Part shown: positions 35,548 through 46,354 of the stretch, in pieces
Numbering within the stretch: position 1 is the first letter of the stretch
How the letters are laid out: each line of letters begins with the position of its first letter
NCBI RefSeq assembly: GCF_000359125.1
Contig: NZ_CAAF010000028.1
Span: 145,829 to 209,828 of the forward strand
Source: Mesorhizobium sp. STM 4661
Lineage (GTDB): Bacteria > Pseudomonadota > Alphaproteobacteria > Rhizobiales > Rhizobiaceae
Direction: 5' to 3'
Length of the DNA stretch: 64,000 bases
Translations under genes and position numbers: made by a program
Notes under the pieces: generated by a model
Databases searched by the model: none
The model's input: the letters and a program-made list of their open reading frames with translations, nothing else
Told to the model about the DNA's origin: nothing

Positions 35548-37107
35548 ATGGCCGACAAATCGGAAAAGACGAAAGCGCGGCTGCCGCGCGGCTTTGCCGA
35601 CCGCAGCGCCGACGACATCCGCGCCGTCGAGAAGATGATGGCGACGATCCGTGGCGTCTACGAGCTTTACGGCTTCGAGCCGGTCGAGCAGCCGCTGATC
35701 GAATACACCGATGCGCTGGGCAAATTCCTGCCCGACCAGGACCGGCCGAACGAAGGCGTGTTCTCGTTCCAGGACGATGACGACCAGTGGCTGTCGCTGC
35801 GCTACGACCTGACCGCGCCGACGGCGCGTTTCGTCGCCGAGAATTATGACAAGCTGCCGAAACCCTATCGCAGCTATCGCTCCGGCTGGGTGTTCCGCAA
35901 CGAGAAGCCCGGCCCCGGCCGCTTCCGCCAGTTCATGCAGTTCGATGCCGACACGGTGGGTACGCCGGGCGTTGCCGCGGACGCCGAGATGGCGATGATG
36001 ATGGCCGACGTGATGGAAGCGCTTGGCATCAAGCGCGGCGACTATGTCATCCGGGTCAACAATCGGAAGGTTCTCGACGGCGTGCTGGAGGCGATCGGCC
36101 TTGGCGGCGATCAGAATGCCGGGCGCCGGCTGACCGTGCTTCGCGGCATCGACAAACTGGACAAGATCGGCCCCGAAGGCATCGGGCAGTTGCTCGGCGC
36201 CGGGCGCAAGGATGAAAGCGGCGACTTCACTAAGGGTGCCGGTCTTGAGCGCAAGGCCATTGAGACGGTGCTTTATTTCATGAATTACGAGCCGGGTCCG
36301 GAAGCCGGTTCATGGCGGAAGCTGGAGACCGCCACCGACATTTCGCCCAACGCCGCCCAAATCCGCTGGCTGAAGACGCTCGATTACTTCGCCGAGACCG
36401 GCCGCGAAGGCGTTGAGGAGCTCGCCGCCATAGGCTCTATCGTCGATAGCGCCGGTTATCATGATGGCCGTGTCGTCATCGATACCTCGGTCGTGCGCGG
36501 CCTCGAATATTACACCGGCCCGGTCTTCGAGGCCGAACTGTTGGCCGAGATCCCCAATGAGGACGGCCAGATCGTCCGCTTCGGTTCCGTCGGCGGCGGT
36601 GGCCGCTATGACGGACTGGTCTCGCGCTTCCGTGGCGAGCCGGTGCCGGCGACCGGCTTTTCCATCGGCGTCTCCCGCCTGATGACGGCGCTGAAGAACC
36701 TCGGCAAGCTCGACACGTCGGACGTGATCGCCCCCATCGTCGTGCTGGTGATGGACAAGGACACCGAAAGCCTCGGCCGTTACCAGAAGATGGTCAGCGA
36801 GCTGCGCGCTGCCGGCATCCGCTCCGAAATGTATCTCGGCGGCGCCGGCATGAAGGCACAACTCAAATATGCCGACCGCCGCGGCAGCCCCGTCGCCATC
36901 ATCCAGGGCGGCGACGAGCGTGCCAGGGGCGAGGTGCAGATCAAGGACCTGATCGAAGGCGCGCGCATGTCGGCCGAGATATCGGACAACGCCGAATGGC
37001 GCGCGGCCCGGCCGGCGCAGGTGACGGTTGCGGAGAGCGGGCTGGTCGGTGAGGTCAAGAAGATCCTGGCGGCGCAGGCGGCTGATCGCGCGAAAGGTGG
37101 CGCTTGA
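35548..37107 (+). CDS. hisS: Histidyl-tRNA synthetase
   Basis: 519 residues, class II synthetase of the long alphaproteobacterial type. Segments include [57 protein letters not shown] (motif 2), [12 protein letters not shown] (histidine site) and [13 protein letters not shown] (motif 3 region), then the anticodon domain near 400-500. It charges tRNA-His. hisZ and hisG follow across a repeat-filled 178-bp gap. Confidence 0.96.
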   Translation: MADKSEKTKARLPRGFADRSADDIRAVEKMMATIRGVYELYGFEPVEQPLIEYTDALGKFLPDQDRPNEGVFSFQDDDDQWLSLRYDLTAPTARFVAENYDKLPKPYRSYRSGWVFRNEKPGPGRFRQFMQFDADTVGTPGVAADAEMAMMMADVMEALGIKRGDYVIRVNNRKVLDGVLEAIGLGGDQNAGRRLTVLRGIDKLDKIGPEGIGQLLGAGRKDESGDFTKGAGLERKAIETVLYFMNYEPGPEAGSWRKLETATDISPNAAQIRWLKTLDYFAETGREGVEELAAIGSIVDSAGYHDGRVVIDTSVVRGLEYYTGPVFEAELLAEIPNEDGQIVRFGSVGGGGRYDGLVSRFRGEPVPATGFSIGVSRLMTALKNLGKLDTSDVIAPIVVLVMDKDTESLGRYQKMVSELRAAGIRSEMYLGGAGMKAQLKYADRRGSPVAIIQGGDERARGEVQIKDLIEGARMSAEISDNAEWRAARPAQVTVAESGLVGEVKKILAAQAADRAKGGA

Positions 37108-37110
37108 ACA

Positions 37111-37264
37111 CCCCCCTCTGGCCTGCCGGCCATCTCCCCCGCAAGGGGGGAGATCGGCAGCTTCAGGCCCGGCGCCTCTTCGCAAAGGCTGGAGATTGGC
37201 GAAAGCCCATGCGACATCTAATCTCCCCCCTTGCGGGGGAGATGGCCGGCTGGCCAGAGGGGGG
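37111..37264. repeat. 44-nt inverted-repeat pair between hisS and hisZ
   Basis: 37111-37154 and 37221-37264 are reverse complements at 43 of 44 positions (start CCCCCCTCTGGCC; end GGGGGGAGAT), with 66 bases between. Each arm also folds on itself (ATCTCCCCC/GGGGGAGAT). It fills most of the gap. Confidence 0.9.
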
Positions 37265-37285
37265 TGCCTCGCGCCCATCTTGCCA

Positions 37286-38407
37286 ATGACCTCCCGCTAT
37301 CCCGCCATCGCCGCCGACATCACCAGCCTCTTCGCCGCGCGCAACACCCATGCTGTTGAGGTCGCGGTGCTGCAACCCGCAGACCCCTTCCTCGACATGG
37401 CCGGCGAGGATCTGCGCCGCCGTATCTTTCTCACCGAAAGCGAGACGGGAAAGACGCTGTGCCTGCGGCCGGAATTCACCATTCCCGTCTGCCTCGACCA
37501 CATCAGCTCGCAGGCCGGCACGCCGCGCCGCTATTCCTATCTCGGCGAGGTCTTCCGCCAGCGCCGCGAAGGTGGCAATGAGTTCTTCCAGGCCGGCATC
37601 GAGGATCTCGGCGACCGCGACACGGCCGCCGCCGACGCCCGTTCGCTGGCCGATGCGCATGCTTTGCTGTCACTTGTGCTGCCGGGCCAGGCCCTGACGA
37701 TCACGCTGGGCGACCAGACCATATTCGAGGCGGTGCTGGCGGCGCTTGGCCTGCCGCGGGGCTGGCGCATGCGACTGGCGCGGGCCTTCGGCTCGGCGGC
37801 GATGCTGGAGGCGGCCCTTGCCGATCTCGCCAATCCGCCGCGCAACGGCCAGATCTCCGGTCCGGTCGCGTCTCTTGTGCTGGACGGTGATCTGGAAGGG
37901 CTCTCGGCGCATATCGCCGGCGGCATGGAGGAGGCCGGGCTGTCGGCATCGGCCGGGCGCTCGCCTGCCGACATCGCGCGGCGGCTGATCGAGAAGGCCG
38001 AATTGCGCAGTGTGCGGCTATCGAACGAGGCGTTTTCGGCGCTGAAGACATTTCTGGCGATCGACGTGCCGCTCGATGGCGCGGCCCAGGCGCTCGAAGC
38101 CTTTGCATCGGGTTCCGGCCTTTCACTGGGCGCGGCGCTGGAGAATTTCGCCGCCCGCGCCCGCGCGATCGAAGCGCATGGCCTGCCGGTCAAAAAAATC
38201 CGCTACGACGCCGCCTTCGGCCGTCCGCTCGATTACTACACCGGCCTCGTCTTCGAGATCGCGGCGGAAAATGGCGACCGGCCGCTGGCCGGCGGCGGCC
38301 GCTACGACCGCCTGCTGACGCTGCTTGGCGCAAAAACGCCGATCCCCGGCGTCGGCTTTTCCGTCTGGCTCGACCGCATCGAGGCGCTGCGGGAGAAGGC
38401 GCCATGA
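37286..38407 (+). CDS. hisZ: ATP phosphoribosyltransferase regulatory subunit
   Basis: 373 residues, a HisRS-like catalytic-core paralogue lacking the anticodon domain. It begins [16 protein letters not shown]; the HisRS-type pieces are [46 protein letters not shown] and [14 protein letters not shown]. HisZ activates the short-form HisG. Its stop overlaps the hisG start by four bases. Confidence 0.94.
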   Translation: MTSRYPAIAADITSLFAARNTHAVEVAVLQPADPFLDMAGEDLRRRIFLTESETGKTLCLRPEFTIPVCLDHISSQAGTPRRYSYLGEVFRQRREGGNEFFQAGIEDLGDRDTAAADARSLADAHALLSLVLPGQALTITLGDQTIFEAVLAALGLPRGWRMRLARAFGSAAMLEAALADLANPPRNGQISGPVASLVLDGDLEGLSAHIAGGMEEAGLSASAGRSPADIARRLIEKAELRSVRLSNEAFSALKTFLAIDVPLDGAAQALEAFASGSGLSLGAALENFAARARAIEAHGLPVKKIRYDAAFGRPLDYYTGLVFEIAAENGDRPLAGGGRYDRLLTLLGAKTPIPGVGFSVWLDRIEALREKAP

Positions 38408-39102
38408 TCACGCTGGCGATCCCGTCGAAAGGCCGGCTCAAGGAGCAGGCGCTGGAGGTGCTGGCCAAGGCCGGGCTTGCCGTCAACCTGTCCGGCGACG
38501 AGCGCAAATACCGCGCCCGCATCGAAGGCGCCAAAAACATCGAGGTGGCGTTCCTGTCGGCCTCCGAAATCGCCGGCGAAATCGGCCAGGGCGCGGTCGA
38601 TCTCGGCATCACAGGCGAGGACCTGCTGCGCGAGAGCCTTGCAGACTGGGAGACGCGTGCCGAGATTGTTGCCCGCCTTGGCTTCGGCAATGCCGATGTG
38701 GTGGTGGCGGTGCCCGACATCTGGCTCGATGTCGACAGCATGGCCGATCTCGACGACGTTGCCGCCGATTTCCGCCAGCGCCACGGAAGGCGGCTCAGGA
38801 TCGCCACCAAATACTGGCGGCTGGCCCAACAATTCTTTTCGCAAAAGCACGGCATCCAGGTCTACCGCATCGTCGAGAGCCTCGGCGCCACCGAGGGCGC
38901 GCCGGCGGCGGGATTGGCCGATGTCATCGTCGATATCACCACCACCGGCTCGACGCTGCGCGCCAATCACCTGAAGGTGCTGGGTGACGGCGTCGTGCTG
39001 CGCTCGCAGGCCTGCCTTGTCGCATCGAGGAAGCAGCGTGCGGCCGCCGATGAGGCGGTTCTCCGCGACATTGCCGCGAAGATGACGGCGCTGGTTAGAT
39101 AG
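38404..39102 (+). CDS. hisG: ATP phosphoribosyltransferase, short form
   Basis: 232 residues, catalytic domain only, without the C-terminal regulatory ACT-like domain of long HisG. It begins [20 protein letters not shown] and has [12 protein letters not shown] and [15 protein letters not shown] in the PRPP site. It performs the first step of histidine synthesis in complex with HisZ encoded just upstream. Confidence 0.96.
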   Translation: MITLAIPSKGRLKEQALEVLAKAGLAVNLSGDERKYRARIEGAKNIEVAFLSASEIAGEIGQGAVDLGITGEDLLRESLADWETRAEIVARLGFGNADVVVAVPDIWLDVDSMADLDDVAADFRQRHGRRLRIATKYWRLAQQFFSQKHGIQVYRIVESLGATEGAPAAGLADVIVDITTTGSTLRANHLKVLGDGVVLRSQACLVASRKQRAAADEAVLRDIAAKMTALVR

Positions 39103-39114
39103 CGGTGGCGCAAT

Positions 39115-39154
39115 CCCCCTCTCCGTCTCGGCTTCGCCCGAGACGGAGAGGGGG
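39115..39154. repeat. 17-bp perfect hairpin after hisG
   Basis: CCCCCTCTCCGTCTCGG, loop CTTCGC, CCGAGACGGAGAGGGGG. Its arms match the inner part of the 64-nt repeats around the DUF559 gene, so it belongs to the same repeat family. It may also end hisG transcription, though no T-tract follows. Confidence 0.85.
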
Positions 39155-39234
39155 CCTCTGCCTCCACTACCATCGACGGGATTTCCACCACCCGGCAGGG
39201 CTGATAGGCTCGGCCGTCTGCGGAGGAGACGGCG

Positions 39235-41007
39235 ATGGCGATCAATCTCGACGAGTTGAAGAATGCCACCCACCTGCGCGGTCGCGGCCCCCGCAATGGC
39301 GGGACGTTCGTCGCGCCGGTCGACGGCAGGGCGCATGTCTCGGGCGAGCGCACGGTGCCGCTGCTCAACCAGACGATCCCGGCGCTGTTTTCGGACACCG
39401 TCAGCAAATACGGCACGCTCGATGCCGCCGTGTTCGTCGCTCAGGACAAGCGCTTCACCTGGAGCGAACTGTCGGACACGGTGGACGCGCTGGCCGCCGG
39501 TTTCCTGGCGCTCGGCCTGGAAAAGGGCGAGCGTGTCGGTATCTGGTCGCCGAACCGCTGGGAATGGCTGGTGACGCAGTTCGCCACCGCGCGCATCGGC
39601 CTGATCCTGGTCAACATCAACCCGGCCTACCGGCTGACCGAACTGGAATACGCCTTGAACAAGGTCGCTTGCCGAGCGCTGGTCACGGCCGCCAAATTCA
39701 AGACTTCCGACTATCTCGGCATGATCGAGACACTGGCGCCGGAGATCGCCAAGGCGACACCCGGCAAGCTCAAGGCGCAAAAACTGCCGGCGCTGAAGAT
39801 CGTCATCCGCATGGGCGAGGAGCATTCGCCCGGCATGTTCAATTTCGCCGACGTGCTGGCGATGGCCGGGCGCGACGAGCATGACAGCCTCGACCGCATT
39901 TCCGAGGGACTGAAGCCCGGCGAGGCCATCAACATCCAGTTCACCTCAGGCACCACAGGCGCGCCGAAGGGCGCGACGCTGACCCATACCAACATCGTCA
40001 ACAACGGCAATTTCGTCACCTCGGCGATCAGGCTCACCGTCGACGATCGGCTCTGCATTCCGGTGCCGCTCTACCACTGCTTCGGCATGTCGATGGGCAC
40101 GATGGGCTGCGTCACCAAGGGCGCGACCATGGTTTTCCCGGGCGAGGGGTTCGATGCCGGCGCCACGCTGAAGGCGGTGGCAGCAGAGTGCTGCACCGGC
40201 CTCTATGGCGTGCCGACCATGTTCGTCGGCCTGCTCGACCATCCGGATTTTGGGTCGTTCGACCTTACCAGCCTCAGAACCGGCATCATGGCCGGCTCGC
40301 CCTGTCCGATCGAGGTGATGAAGAAGGTGGTGTCGCTGATGCATATGGCAGAGGTGACCATCGCCTATGGCATGACCGAGACCAGCCCGGTCTCGTTCCA
40401 GAGCGGCGTCGACGACCCGCTGGAAAAACGTGTCTCGACGGTCGGGCGCATCCACCCGCATGTCGAGGTCAAGGCCATCGACGCCAAGGGCGCCACCGTT
40501 GCGGTCGGCGCGCCGGGCGAGCTCTGCACGCGCGGCTATTCCGTGATGAAGGGCTACTGGGACGACGCCGAAAAAACCCGCGAGGCAATCGACAGTGACG
40601 GCTGGATGCACACCGGCGACCTCGCCACCATCGACGCCGAGGGCTATTGCAACATCGTCGGCCGGGTCAAGGACATGGTCATCCGCGGCGGCGAAAATGT
40701 CTATCCGCGCGAGGTCGAGGAGTTCCTTTATCGCCATCCCAAGGTGAAGGAGGTGCAGGTGTTCGGCATTCCCGATCCGAAATATGGCGAGGAGCTATGC
40801 GCCTGGATCGTGCTGAAACCCGGCCAGATCGCCACCGCTGAGGAGATCAAGGCCTTCTGCGCCGGCCAGATCGCCCACTACAAGATCCCGCGCTACATCC
40901 GCTTCCACACCGAACTGCCGATGACGGTGACCGGCAAGCCGCAGAAGTTTTTGATGCGCCAAGCTATGGTCGAGGAACTGGGGCTGGTGGCGCAGAAGAC
41001 CGCTTGA
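39235..41007 (+). CDS. AMP-binding acyl-CoA synthetase
   Basis: 590 residues of the adenylate-forming family: P-loop [29 protein letters not shown], and the hinge [20 protein letters not shown] with [15 protein letters not shown], ending with the catalytic Lys region [13 protein letters not shown]. It activates a fatty or aryl carboxylic acid with CoA; it resembles medium-chain (ACSF2-like) enzymes. GGAGGAGAC precedes the ATG. A decayed copy of its C-terminal coding region lies at 50111-50180. Confidence 0.93.
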   Translation: MAINLDELKNATHLRGRGPRNGGTFVAPVDGRAHVSGERTVPLLNQTIPALFSDTVSKYGTLDAAVFVAQDKRFTWSELSDTVDALAAGFLALGLEKGERVGIWSPNRWEWLVTQFATARIGLILVNINPAYRLTELEYALNKVACRALVTAAKFKTSDYLGMIETLAPEIAKATPGKLKAQKLPALKIVIRMGEEHSPGMFNFADVLAMAGRDEHDSLDRISEGLKPGEAINIQFTSGTTGAPKGATLTHTNIVNNGNFVTSAIRLTVDDRLCIPVPLYHCFGMSMGTMGCVTKGATMVFPGEGFDAGATLKAVAAECCTGLYGVPTMFVGLLDHPDFGSFDLTSLRTGIMAGSPCPIEVMKKVVSLMHMAEVTIAYGMTETSPVSFQSGVDDPLEKRVSTVGRIHPHVEVKAIDAKGATVAVGAPGELCTRGYSVMKGYWDDAEKTREAIDSDGWMHTGDLATIDAEGYCNIVGRVKDMVIRGGENVYPREVEEFLYRHPKVKEVQVFGIPDPKYGEELCAWIVLKPGQIATAEEIKAFCAGQIAHYKIPRYIRFHTELPMTVTGKPQKFLMRQAMVEELGLVAQKTA

Positions 41008-41026
41008 GCGGGGGAGGCGTCTCAAT

Positions 41027-41503
41027 CTAGCTTGCCGCGGTGAGTTCGATCTGCTCGACCCCCGCCGCGATGTTGATACCCGTTTCGCCCTCGACTGCGA
41101 GCGGTTGAAGTGCAAAGGCCTTCTCGGTGCCGCCGAGCAGGACATCGGCGCCAAGTCCAAGGCCCGCGGCCGCTTCAGCATCGACGCCATCGTATTTTCC
41201 GCTCAGCAGGCCATTGTCCTTGGCAGTCGAGCCGCTGACGACGGCCCATATGAGATGGCCTTCTTTCACCTCGCCAAGTTCGATGCCGAATTCGTGGATC
41301 GAGCCGGTGTAATTTTCCGTCGTGCCGTCATTCCTGGTGAATACGCAGGTCATTGTCTGCTTGCGCGTAATGATCTCGCCGATGCCGGTCGAGGTGTCGC
41401 ATTTCAGGATACCGACCTGGGCGTTCACCGCCCAGGCAGGTGCTGCCGCGAAAAGCAGAAATGAAGCGCCCGCAAGAGCGAAGAGGCGGATGTGGAAAAG
41501 CAT
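41027..41503 (-). CDS. DUF992 exported protein
   Basis: 158 residues with a signal peptide (MLFHIRLFALAGASFLLFAA, cut after AWA). The mature part VGILKCDTSTGIGEIITRKQ with two conserved Cys, then GIELGEVKEGHLIWAVV and LGADVLLGG, fits the DUF992 family common in rhizobia. Likely periplasmic; role unknown. The start is supported by AAGGAAAA and the signal peptide. Confidence 0.85.
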   Translation of the reverse strand: MLFHIRLFALAGASFLLFAAAPAWAVNAQVGILKCDTSTGIGEIITRKQTMTCVFTRNDGTTENYTGSIHEFGIELGEVKEGHLIWAVVSGSTAKDNGLLSGKYDGVDAEAAAGLGLGADVLLGGTEKAFALQPLAVEGETGINIAAGVEQIELTAAS

Positions 41504-41592
41504 GTCGGATTTTCCTTGGTTGAGTTGCGAAGCTGCTGCGTTCGATAAGAGGCAAATCTCCCTGGTTTCGTTTGACTCCACTCTTGCCGTGC

Positions 41593-44500
41593 CTAGCCAG
41601 GAAGCGTGGACGTGACCTCGGGCTTTGTCTTGCGCGCGGCGCGCCATTCCTCGAACCGTTGCAGGATGACGAAGAAGGAAGGCACGAAGAGCACGGCGAG
41701 GCAGGTCGAGGCGATCATGCCGGAAAAGACCGTGATGCCGATCGACTTGCGTGCGCTGGCCCCGGCGCCTGTCGCCACCACCAGCGGCGCGACACCGAGG
41801 ATAAAGGCGAAGGACGTCATCAGGATCGGGCGGAAACGCGCACGGGCCGCCTCGACCGCCGCTTCGACGATCGGTTTGCCGGCGGCGCGCAATTCGCGCG
41901 CCACCTCGACGATCAGGATCGCGTTCTTGGCCGATAGCGCGATCAGCAGGATCAGGCCGATCTGGACGTAGAGATTGTTGTCGATGCCGAGGCCGTTCAG
42001 GACCAGCACCGGACCCACCAGCGACAGTGGCGCGGCAAGCAAGATCGAGATCGGGGCCAGCCAGCTTTCATATTGGCCTGCCAGCACCAGATAGACCAAG
42101 AGCAGCGCCAGGCCGAAGACCAGATAGATCTGGCTGCCGACGAGCTTTTCCTGGAAGGACAGCGCCGTCCAGTCGTAGCCGGTGCCGGGCGGCAGTGTGT
42201 CGGCCGCGACCCCTTCCATCAGCCTGATCGCGTCGCCGGACGAGAAGCCCTGCGCCTGCACGCCGATGATCGATGCCGAGGGATAGAGGTTGTAGAGGCT
42301 GATCAGCGAGGGGCCGACGCTCGGCGTGATCGTCAGCAACGTGCCGAGCGGAATCATGTCGCCGTTCTGGTTGCGCACGCTCAGGCGGCCGATGTTCTCG
42401 GGCGTCACGCGGAATTGCGCATCGCCCTGCACATAGATCTGGAACACCCGCCCGAATTTGTTGAACTGGCTGACATAAGTCGAGCCGAGGTAGCCGGCGA
42501 GCGTCTGGAAGACCTGGTCCGTGGTCAGCCCCAGCGTCTGCACTTTCTCGCGGTCGAGCTCGACCGTGTATTGCGGAACGTTGGCCCGGAACGGCGCCGC
42601 CACGCGCTGGATGCCCGATTGCGTCTGAGCGGTCCTGGTCACCGCCTCGACCGCGCCCTGCAGCTTGGCGAGGTCGAAACTGCCGTCACGCAACTCGACC
42701 TGCATGGTGAAGCCGGCGGCGTTGCCGATGCCCTGGATCGGCGGCGGCGGCAGCACCAGCACGGTTCCGTCACCCATGTCGGACAGATTTTTGTTGAGCG
42801 TTGCGTAAAGCGAGGCAAGATCCTCGCCCTTGCCGCGCAAGCTCCAGTCCTTGAGGATGATGTAGGCAACGCCGGCGTTGGCGAGCGTCGAGTTGTTGTC
42901 TAGGGCCGAGATGCCGGCGATGGTCACGACCTGATCGACGCCCGGCGTGGCCTTGGCGAGCTTCGAAACCTGTTGCAGCGTCTCCTGCGTGCGGCCAAGT
43001 GCGGCGCCATCGGGGAGTTGAACCGAGGCGAGCATGTAGCCCTGGTCCTCGATCGGAATGAAGCCGGTGGCGACGCGCGATATGCCGTAGCCCGCCGCAC
43101 CGATGATCAGCAACGCAATGATGCCCATCACCGTGCTGTGACGCACCATGGAGCCGATCAGGCCGGCATAGCGGTTCTCCAGGCGCTGGTAGACCGCGTT
43201 GAAGCCGCGAAAGAAGAAATTGCGCTGGTCCGGCGGCACCGGGCGCCTCAGCCAGGTCGCGCACTGCGTCGGCTTCAGCGTGGCCGCGTTGATGGCGCTG
43301 ATTATGGCGGTTGCCGCAATCACCAGCGCGAATTGCGCATACATTTGCCCCGTGAGGCCGGGCAGGAACGCAGCCGGCAGGAACACCGCCATCAGCACCA
43401 GCGTGATGCCGATGATCGGCCCGAACAGCGCGTTCATGGCGGCGATCGCCGCATCGTGGCCCGACATGCCGCGCTCCATATTGTGGGCGGCTCCCTCGAC
43501 CACGACGATGGCGTCGTCGACGACGATGCCGATGGCAAGCACGATGGCGAACAGGGTCGACAAATTGACCGAGAAGCCGAGCGCGGCCATCGCCGCGAAC
43601 GCGCCGATGATCGTCACCGGCACGGTCGTTGCCGGCACCAGCATCGCCCGCCAGTCCTGCAGGAAAAGCAGGATGACGATGAGCACCAGCACGGCGGCTT
43701 CGATCAGCGTCTTGTAGACCTCGTGGATCGCCTGGCTGACGAAAATCGTGGTGTTGAAGGGGATCGAGTATGCCAGCCCTTTCGGGAACTCGCGCGACAG
43801 TTCCTTCATCCTGGTCTCGACCTTGCCGGCCACATCAAGCGCATTGGCGCCCGGGGACAGGAAAACGGCCATGCCCGCCGCCGGCTGGCCGTCGAGATTG
43901 AAGAACTGCCCGTAGGTCTGGGCGCCAAGCTCGACCCGGCCGACGTCGCGCACGCGCGTCATGTCGCCATTGGCGCCGGTCTTGACGATCACGGCGCCGA
44001 ACTGGTCGGGATCGTCAAGGCGGCTGGACACTTCGATCGTGTACTGGAAGGACTGGCCGTCGGGCGCCGGCGGCGCGCCGACCTGGCCTGCGGTGACCTG
44101 CTCGCTCTGTTGCCCCAGCGCCTGGACGACGTCCTGTGTTGTAAGGCCGCGCGCCTGCATCTTCTCGGGATCGAGCCATACGCGCATGGAATACTGGCCG
44201 GCGCCGAATACATTGACATTGCCCACCCCCGGTATCCGGGAGAGCTCATCCTTCAGCCGGATGGTCGCGTAGTTGGCGAGATAAAGGCTGTCATATTGCC
44301 TGTCGGGCGAAGTCAGCGTGACGATTTCGAGGATCGAGGTCGACTTCTTCTGAACGGTAACGCCCTGCACTTGAACCGCCTGCGGCAGCCCCGCGAGCGC
44401 AGAGGACACACGGTTCTGCACAAGCACTTGCGCCTGGTCGAGATCGGTGCCGATCGCGAAGGTGACGGTGAGATTGTAGGTGCCGTCCGATGCGGCATAG

Positions 44501-44742
44501 GACTGCATGTAGATCATGCCCTCGACACCATTGACCTGCTGCTCGATCGGCAGCGCCACCGTATCGATCACCGCCCGCGCGCTGGCGCCCGGATAGCGCG
44601 TCGTCACCGAAACGGTCGGCGGCACAACATCGGGATACTGCGCCACCGGCAGGGCAAAGAGCGAGATGATGCCGATGACGACCATGAGGATGGCGATGGC
44701 GTTGGCCAGGACCGGCCGTTCGATGAAGAATTTGGAGATCAT
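41593..44742 (-). CDS. RND efflux transporter permease (AcrB/MexB, HAE1)
   Basis: 1049 residues, the usual length of HAE1 pumps. It begins MISKFFIERPVLANAIAILM and has the duplicated six-helix halves with large periplasmic loops. TM4 carries GIVVDDAIVVVEG with the proton-relay Asp pair, and TM10 has the Lys-containing LSAKNAILIVEVARELRAAG. It exports drugs or other hydrophobic compounds with the adaptor encoded upstream. No outer-membrane channel gene is in the window. Confidence 0.96.
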   Translation of the reverse strand: MISKFFIERPVLANAIAILMVVIGIISLFALPVAQYPDVVPPTVSVTTRYPGASARAVIDTVALPIEQQVNGVEGMIYMQSYAASDGTYNLTVTFAIGTDLDQAQVLVQNRVSSALAGLPQAVQVQGVTVQKKSTSILEIVTLTSPDRQYDSLYLANYATIRLKDELSRIPGVGNVNVFGAGQYSMRVWLDPEKMQARGLTTQDVVQALGQQSEQVTAGQVGAPPAPDGQSFQYTIEVSSRLDDPDQFGAVIVKTGANGDMTRVRDVGRVELGAQTYGQFFNLDGQPAAGMAVFLSPGANALDVAGKVETRMKELSREFPKGLAYSIPFNTTIFVSQAIHEVYKTLIEAAVLVLIVILLFLQDWRAMLVPATTVPVTIIGAFAAMAALGFSVNLSTLFAIVLAIGIVVDDAIVVVEGAAHNMERGMSGHDAAIAAMNALFGPIIGITLVLMAVFLPAAFLPGLTGQMYAQFALVIAATAIISAINAATLKPTQCATWLRRPVPPDQRNFFFRGFNAVYQRLENRYAGLIGSMVRHSTVMGIIALLIIGAAGYGISRVATGFIPIEDQGYMLASVQLPDGAALGRTQETLQQVSKLAKATPGVDQVVTIAGISALDNNSTLANAGVAYIILKDWSLRGKGEDLASLYATLNKNLSDMGDGTVLVLPPPPIQGIGNAAGFTMQVELRDGSFDLAKLQGAVEAVTRTAQTQSGIQRVAAPFRANVPQYTVELDREKVQTLGLTTDQVFQTLAGYLGSTYVSQFNKFGRVFQIYVQGDAQFRVTPENIGRLSVRNQNGDMIPLGTLLTITPSVGPSLISLYNLYPSASIIGVQAQGFSSGDAIRLMEGVAADTLPPGTGYDWTALSFQEKLVGSQIYLVFGLALLLVYLVLAGQYESWLAPISILLAAPLSLVGPVLVLNGLGIDNNLYVQIGLILLIALSAKNAILIVEVARELRAAGKPIVEAAVEAARARFRPILMTSFAFILGVAPLVVATGAGASARKSIGITVFSGMIASTCLAVLFVPSFFVILQRFEEWRAARKTKPEVTSTLPG

Positions 44743-45905
44743 TGTGCTGCGCCGTCCGTGGCGACTGCTTCCAGCTTCTTCTCTTGCGGCTCGATCTTCT
44801 GGCCGGGCACGGCCGTCAGCAGGCCGGAGACAAGGACACGGTCGTCCGCCGCGATACCCTTGGTGATGACACGCAGCGCTCCGACCAGCTGGCCGATCTC
44901 AACCGGGCGTTGCTCGACCACATCGTCCTTTCCGGCGACGAGCACGTAGCGACCCTTCTGGTCGCTGCCGATCGCCCGGTCGGGGACCAGCAGCATGTCC
45001 GGTTCTTCGCCCAGCGGCACGCGCACGCGCACGAAATAGCCCGGCAGCAATACCCGGTCTTCATTGGACAGCACGGCGCGGGCCGCCAGCGTGCCGGTCG
45101 CGGCCGTAACCTCTGGCGCGGCATAGTCCAGCGTTCCCGCATGGGGATAGCCCGTCTCGCTCTGTAGGCCGACCTCGACCGGTATTTTCTTGAGGTCCTG
45201 CGCGGTTATTCCACGCTTGGCCATGGCGACGCGAATGCGCAGCACATCCTGCTCCGAGATGCTGAAATTGACATAGATGGGAGCGAGCTGAACGATGGTC
45301 GCCAGCGTGGTGGCGCTGCCGGCGCCGACCAGCTGCCCGATCGAGACCTGGCGGGACGTGACGATCCCCGCGAACGGCGCCTTGACCTCGGTGTAGCTCA
45401 GATTGAGTTGAGCCTGCTTGACGTCGACCGCGCTCTGCTTCTGCTTGGCGATGTCCACCTGTGCCGCGGCGGCGGACTGATCGGCGGTCGATTGCGAGAT
45501 GATTTTCTGCGACAGCAGCTCCTGCTGCCGCTTCAGGTCGGCACCGGACTGCTTGGCGGCGGCATCGGCTGAACCCTGCCCGGCCTGGGCTTGCTCGAGC
45601 GCCAGCTGGTAGGAATCGGGCTCGATAAGGAACAGCCGGGCGCCGGCCTTGACCTCGTCGCCATCCTTGTAGCCGATTTCCTGGATGAAGCCCGAAACGC
45701 GCGCAACCAGCGGTGTCGTGTTCACTGCCGCGGCGGTGCCGGTGGCCTCGAGATAGGGAGTCACGCCCTGCTTCAATGGAAGCGCCACGTCGACCTTGGG
45801 CGGAGGTGGCGCCACGTAAGCGTTTTGCTCGCTGCATGCGGACAATAGTATTGTAACGGCGAACAGGCCTGCCGCCGGCGCGATTCTGCCCGATACGAAA
45901 AGCAT
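44739..45905 (-). CDS. RND efflux periplasmic adaptor (membrane fusion protein)
   Basis: 388 residues. The N-terminus MLFVSGRIAPAAGLFAVTIL leads to LLSACSEQ, a lipoprotein box with Cys as lipid anchor. Then come the lipoyl-like half (ATGTAAAVNTTPLVARVSGF), a helical hairpin rich in Ala/Gln (about 95-160) and the beta-barrel with TIVQLAPIYVNFSISEQDVL. GAGGGGG fixes the start over an upstream in-frame Met. It overlaps the pump gene by four bases. Confidence 0.93.
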   Translation of the reverse strand: MLFVSGRIAPAAGLFAVTILLSACSEQNAYVAPPPPKVDVALPLKQGVTPYLEATGTAAAVNTTPLVARVSGFIQEIGYKDGDEVKAGARLFLIEPDSYQLALEQAQAGQGSADAAAKQSGADLKRQQELLSQKIISQSTADQSAAAAQVDIAKQKQSAVDVKQAQLNLSYTEVKAPFAGIVTSRQVSIGQLVGAGSATTLATIVQLAPIYVNFSISEQDVLRIRVAMAKRGITAQDLKKIPVEVGLQSETGYPHAGTLDYAAPEVTAATGTLAARAVLSNEDRVLLPGYFVRVRVPLGEEPDMLLVPDRAIGSDQKGRYVLVAGKDDVVEQRPVEIGQLVGALRVITKGIAADDRVLVSGLLTAVPGQKIEPQEKKLEAVATDGAAQ

Positions 45906-45929
45906 TTTCCCCCTCTGTATACTTCCCGG

Positions 45930-45947
45930 CATATATCGCATTATATG
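45930..45947. promoter_or_regulatory. Palindrome in the efflux operon promoter
   Basis: CATATA, spacer TATCGCATTATATG in part: the dyad is CATATA-N6-TATATG. It lies between the divergent adaptor gene and the Cys-rich protein gene. A TetR-type repressor could bind here, but none is encoded nearby. Confidence 0.35.
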
Positions 45948-45984
45948 AAAGCTAGCTAATCTACATATTTGAGGGGAGGTTGTC

Positions 45985-46206
45985 ATGCGGATTGCGTTAA
46001 GCGTGCTTTTCCTAGCAACTCAGATGGCGGCGACTGTGGCGCTGGCGCAGACGGCGTCCGAGCGTGAGGCCTGCGAGGCGGATTACAAGAAGTTCTGCAG
46101 CGGCGTGCAGCAAGGCGGCGGCCGCATCATCAAATGCCTGTCCGACCATATGAGCGAGCTGACGCCGGAATGCCAAAAGGTCGTCAAAGCGAACACGCCC
46201 GGATAG
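45985..46206 (+). CDS. Small exported Cys-rich protein
   Basis: 73 residues with a signal peptide (MRIALSVLFLATQMAATVAL, cut after ALA). The mature part EREACEADYKKFCSGVQQGG ... RIIKCLSDHMSELTPECQKV has four Cys in the pattern of the cysteine-rich repeat (Golgi-Cys-rich-like) seen in short alphaproteobacterial periplasmic proteins. GGGGAGG sits seven bases upstream. Divergent from the efflux operon; function unknown. Confidence 0.8.
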   Translation: MRIALSVLFLATQMAATVALAQTASEREACEADYKKFCSGVQQGGGRIIKCLSDHMSELTPECQKVVKANTPG

Positions 46207-46354
46207 GACCGCTGTGGCGCGATCTTCCGGGCCGCGGGCGACATCATGTTTCGAGACTACCGGACGCCGGCGGGCGCAGGATAGGGAGTGGTCGCAGCAC
46301 GCCAGATGTGCTCCAAATAGACTTTCCCCAAGAGCACAAGCGTAAGTGGCTGCA

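Noticed and set aside
42973..44949. 658-codon plus-strand frame opposite the RND pump
   Set aside because: Antisense to a full-length HAE1 pump; rich in His, Asp and Arg with no domain.
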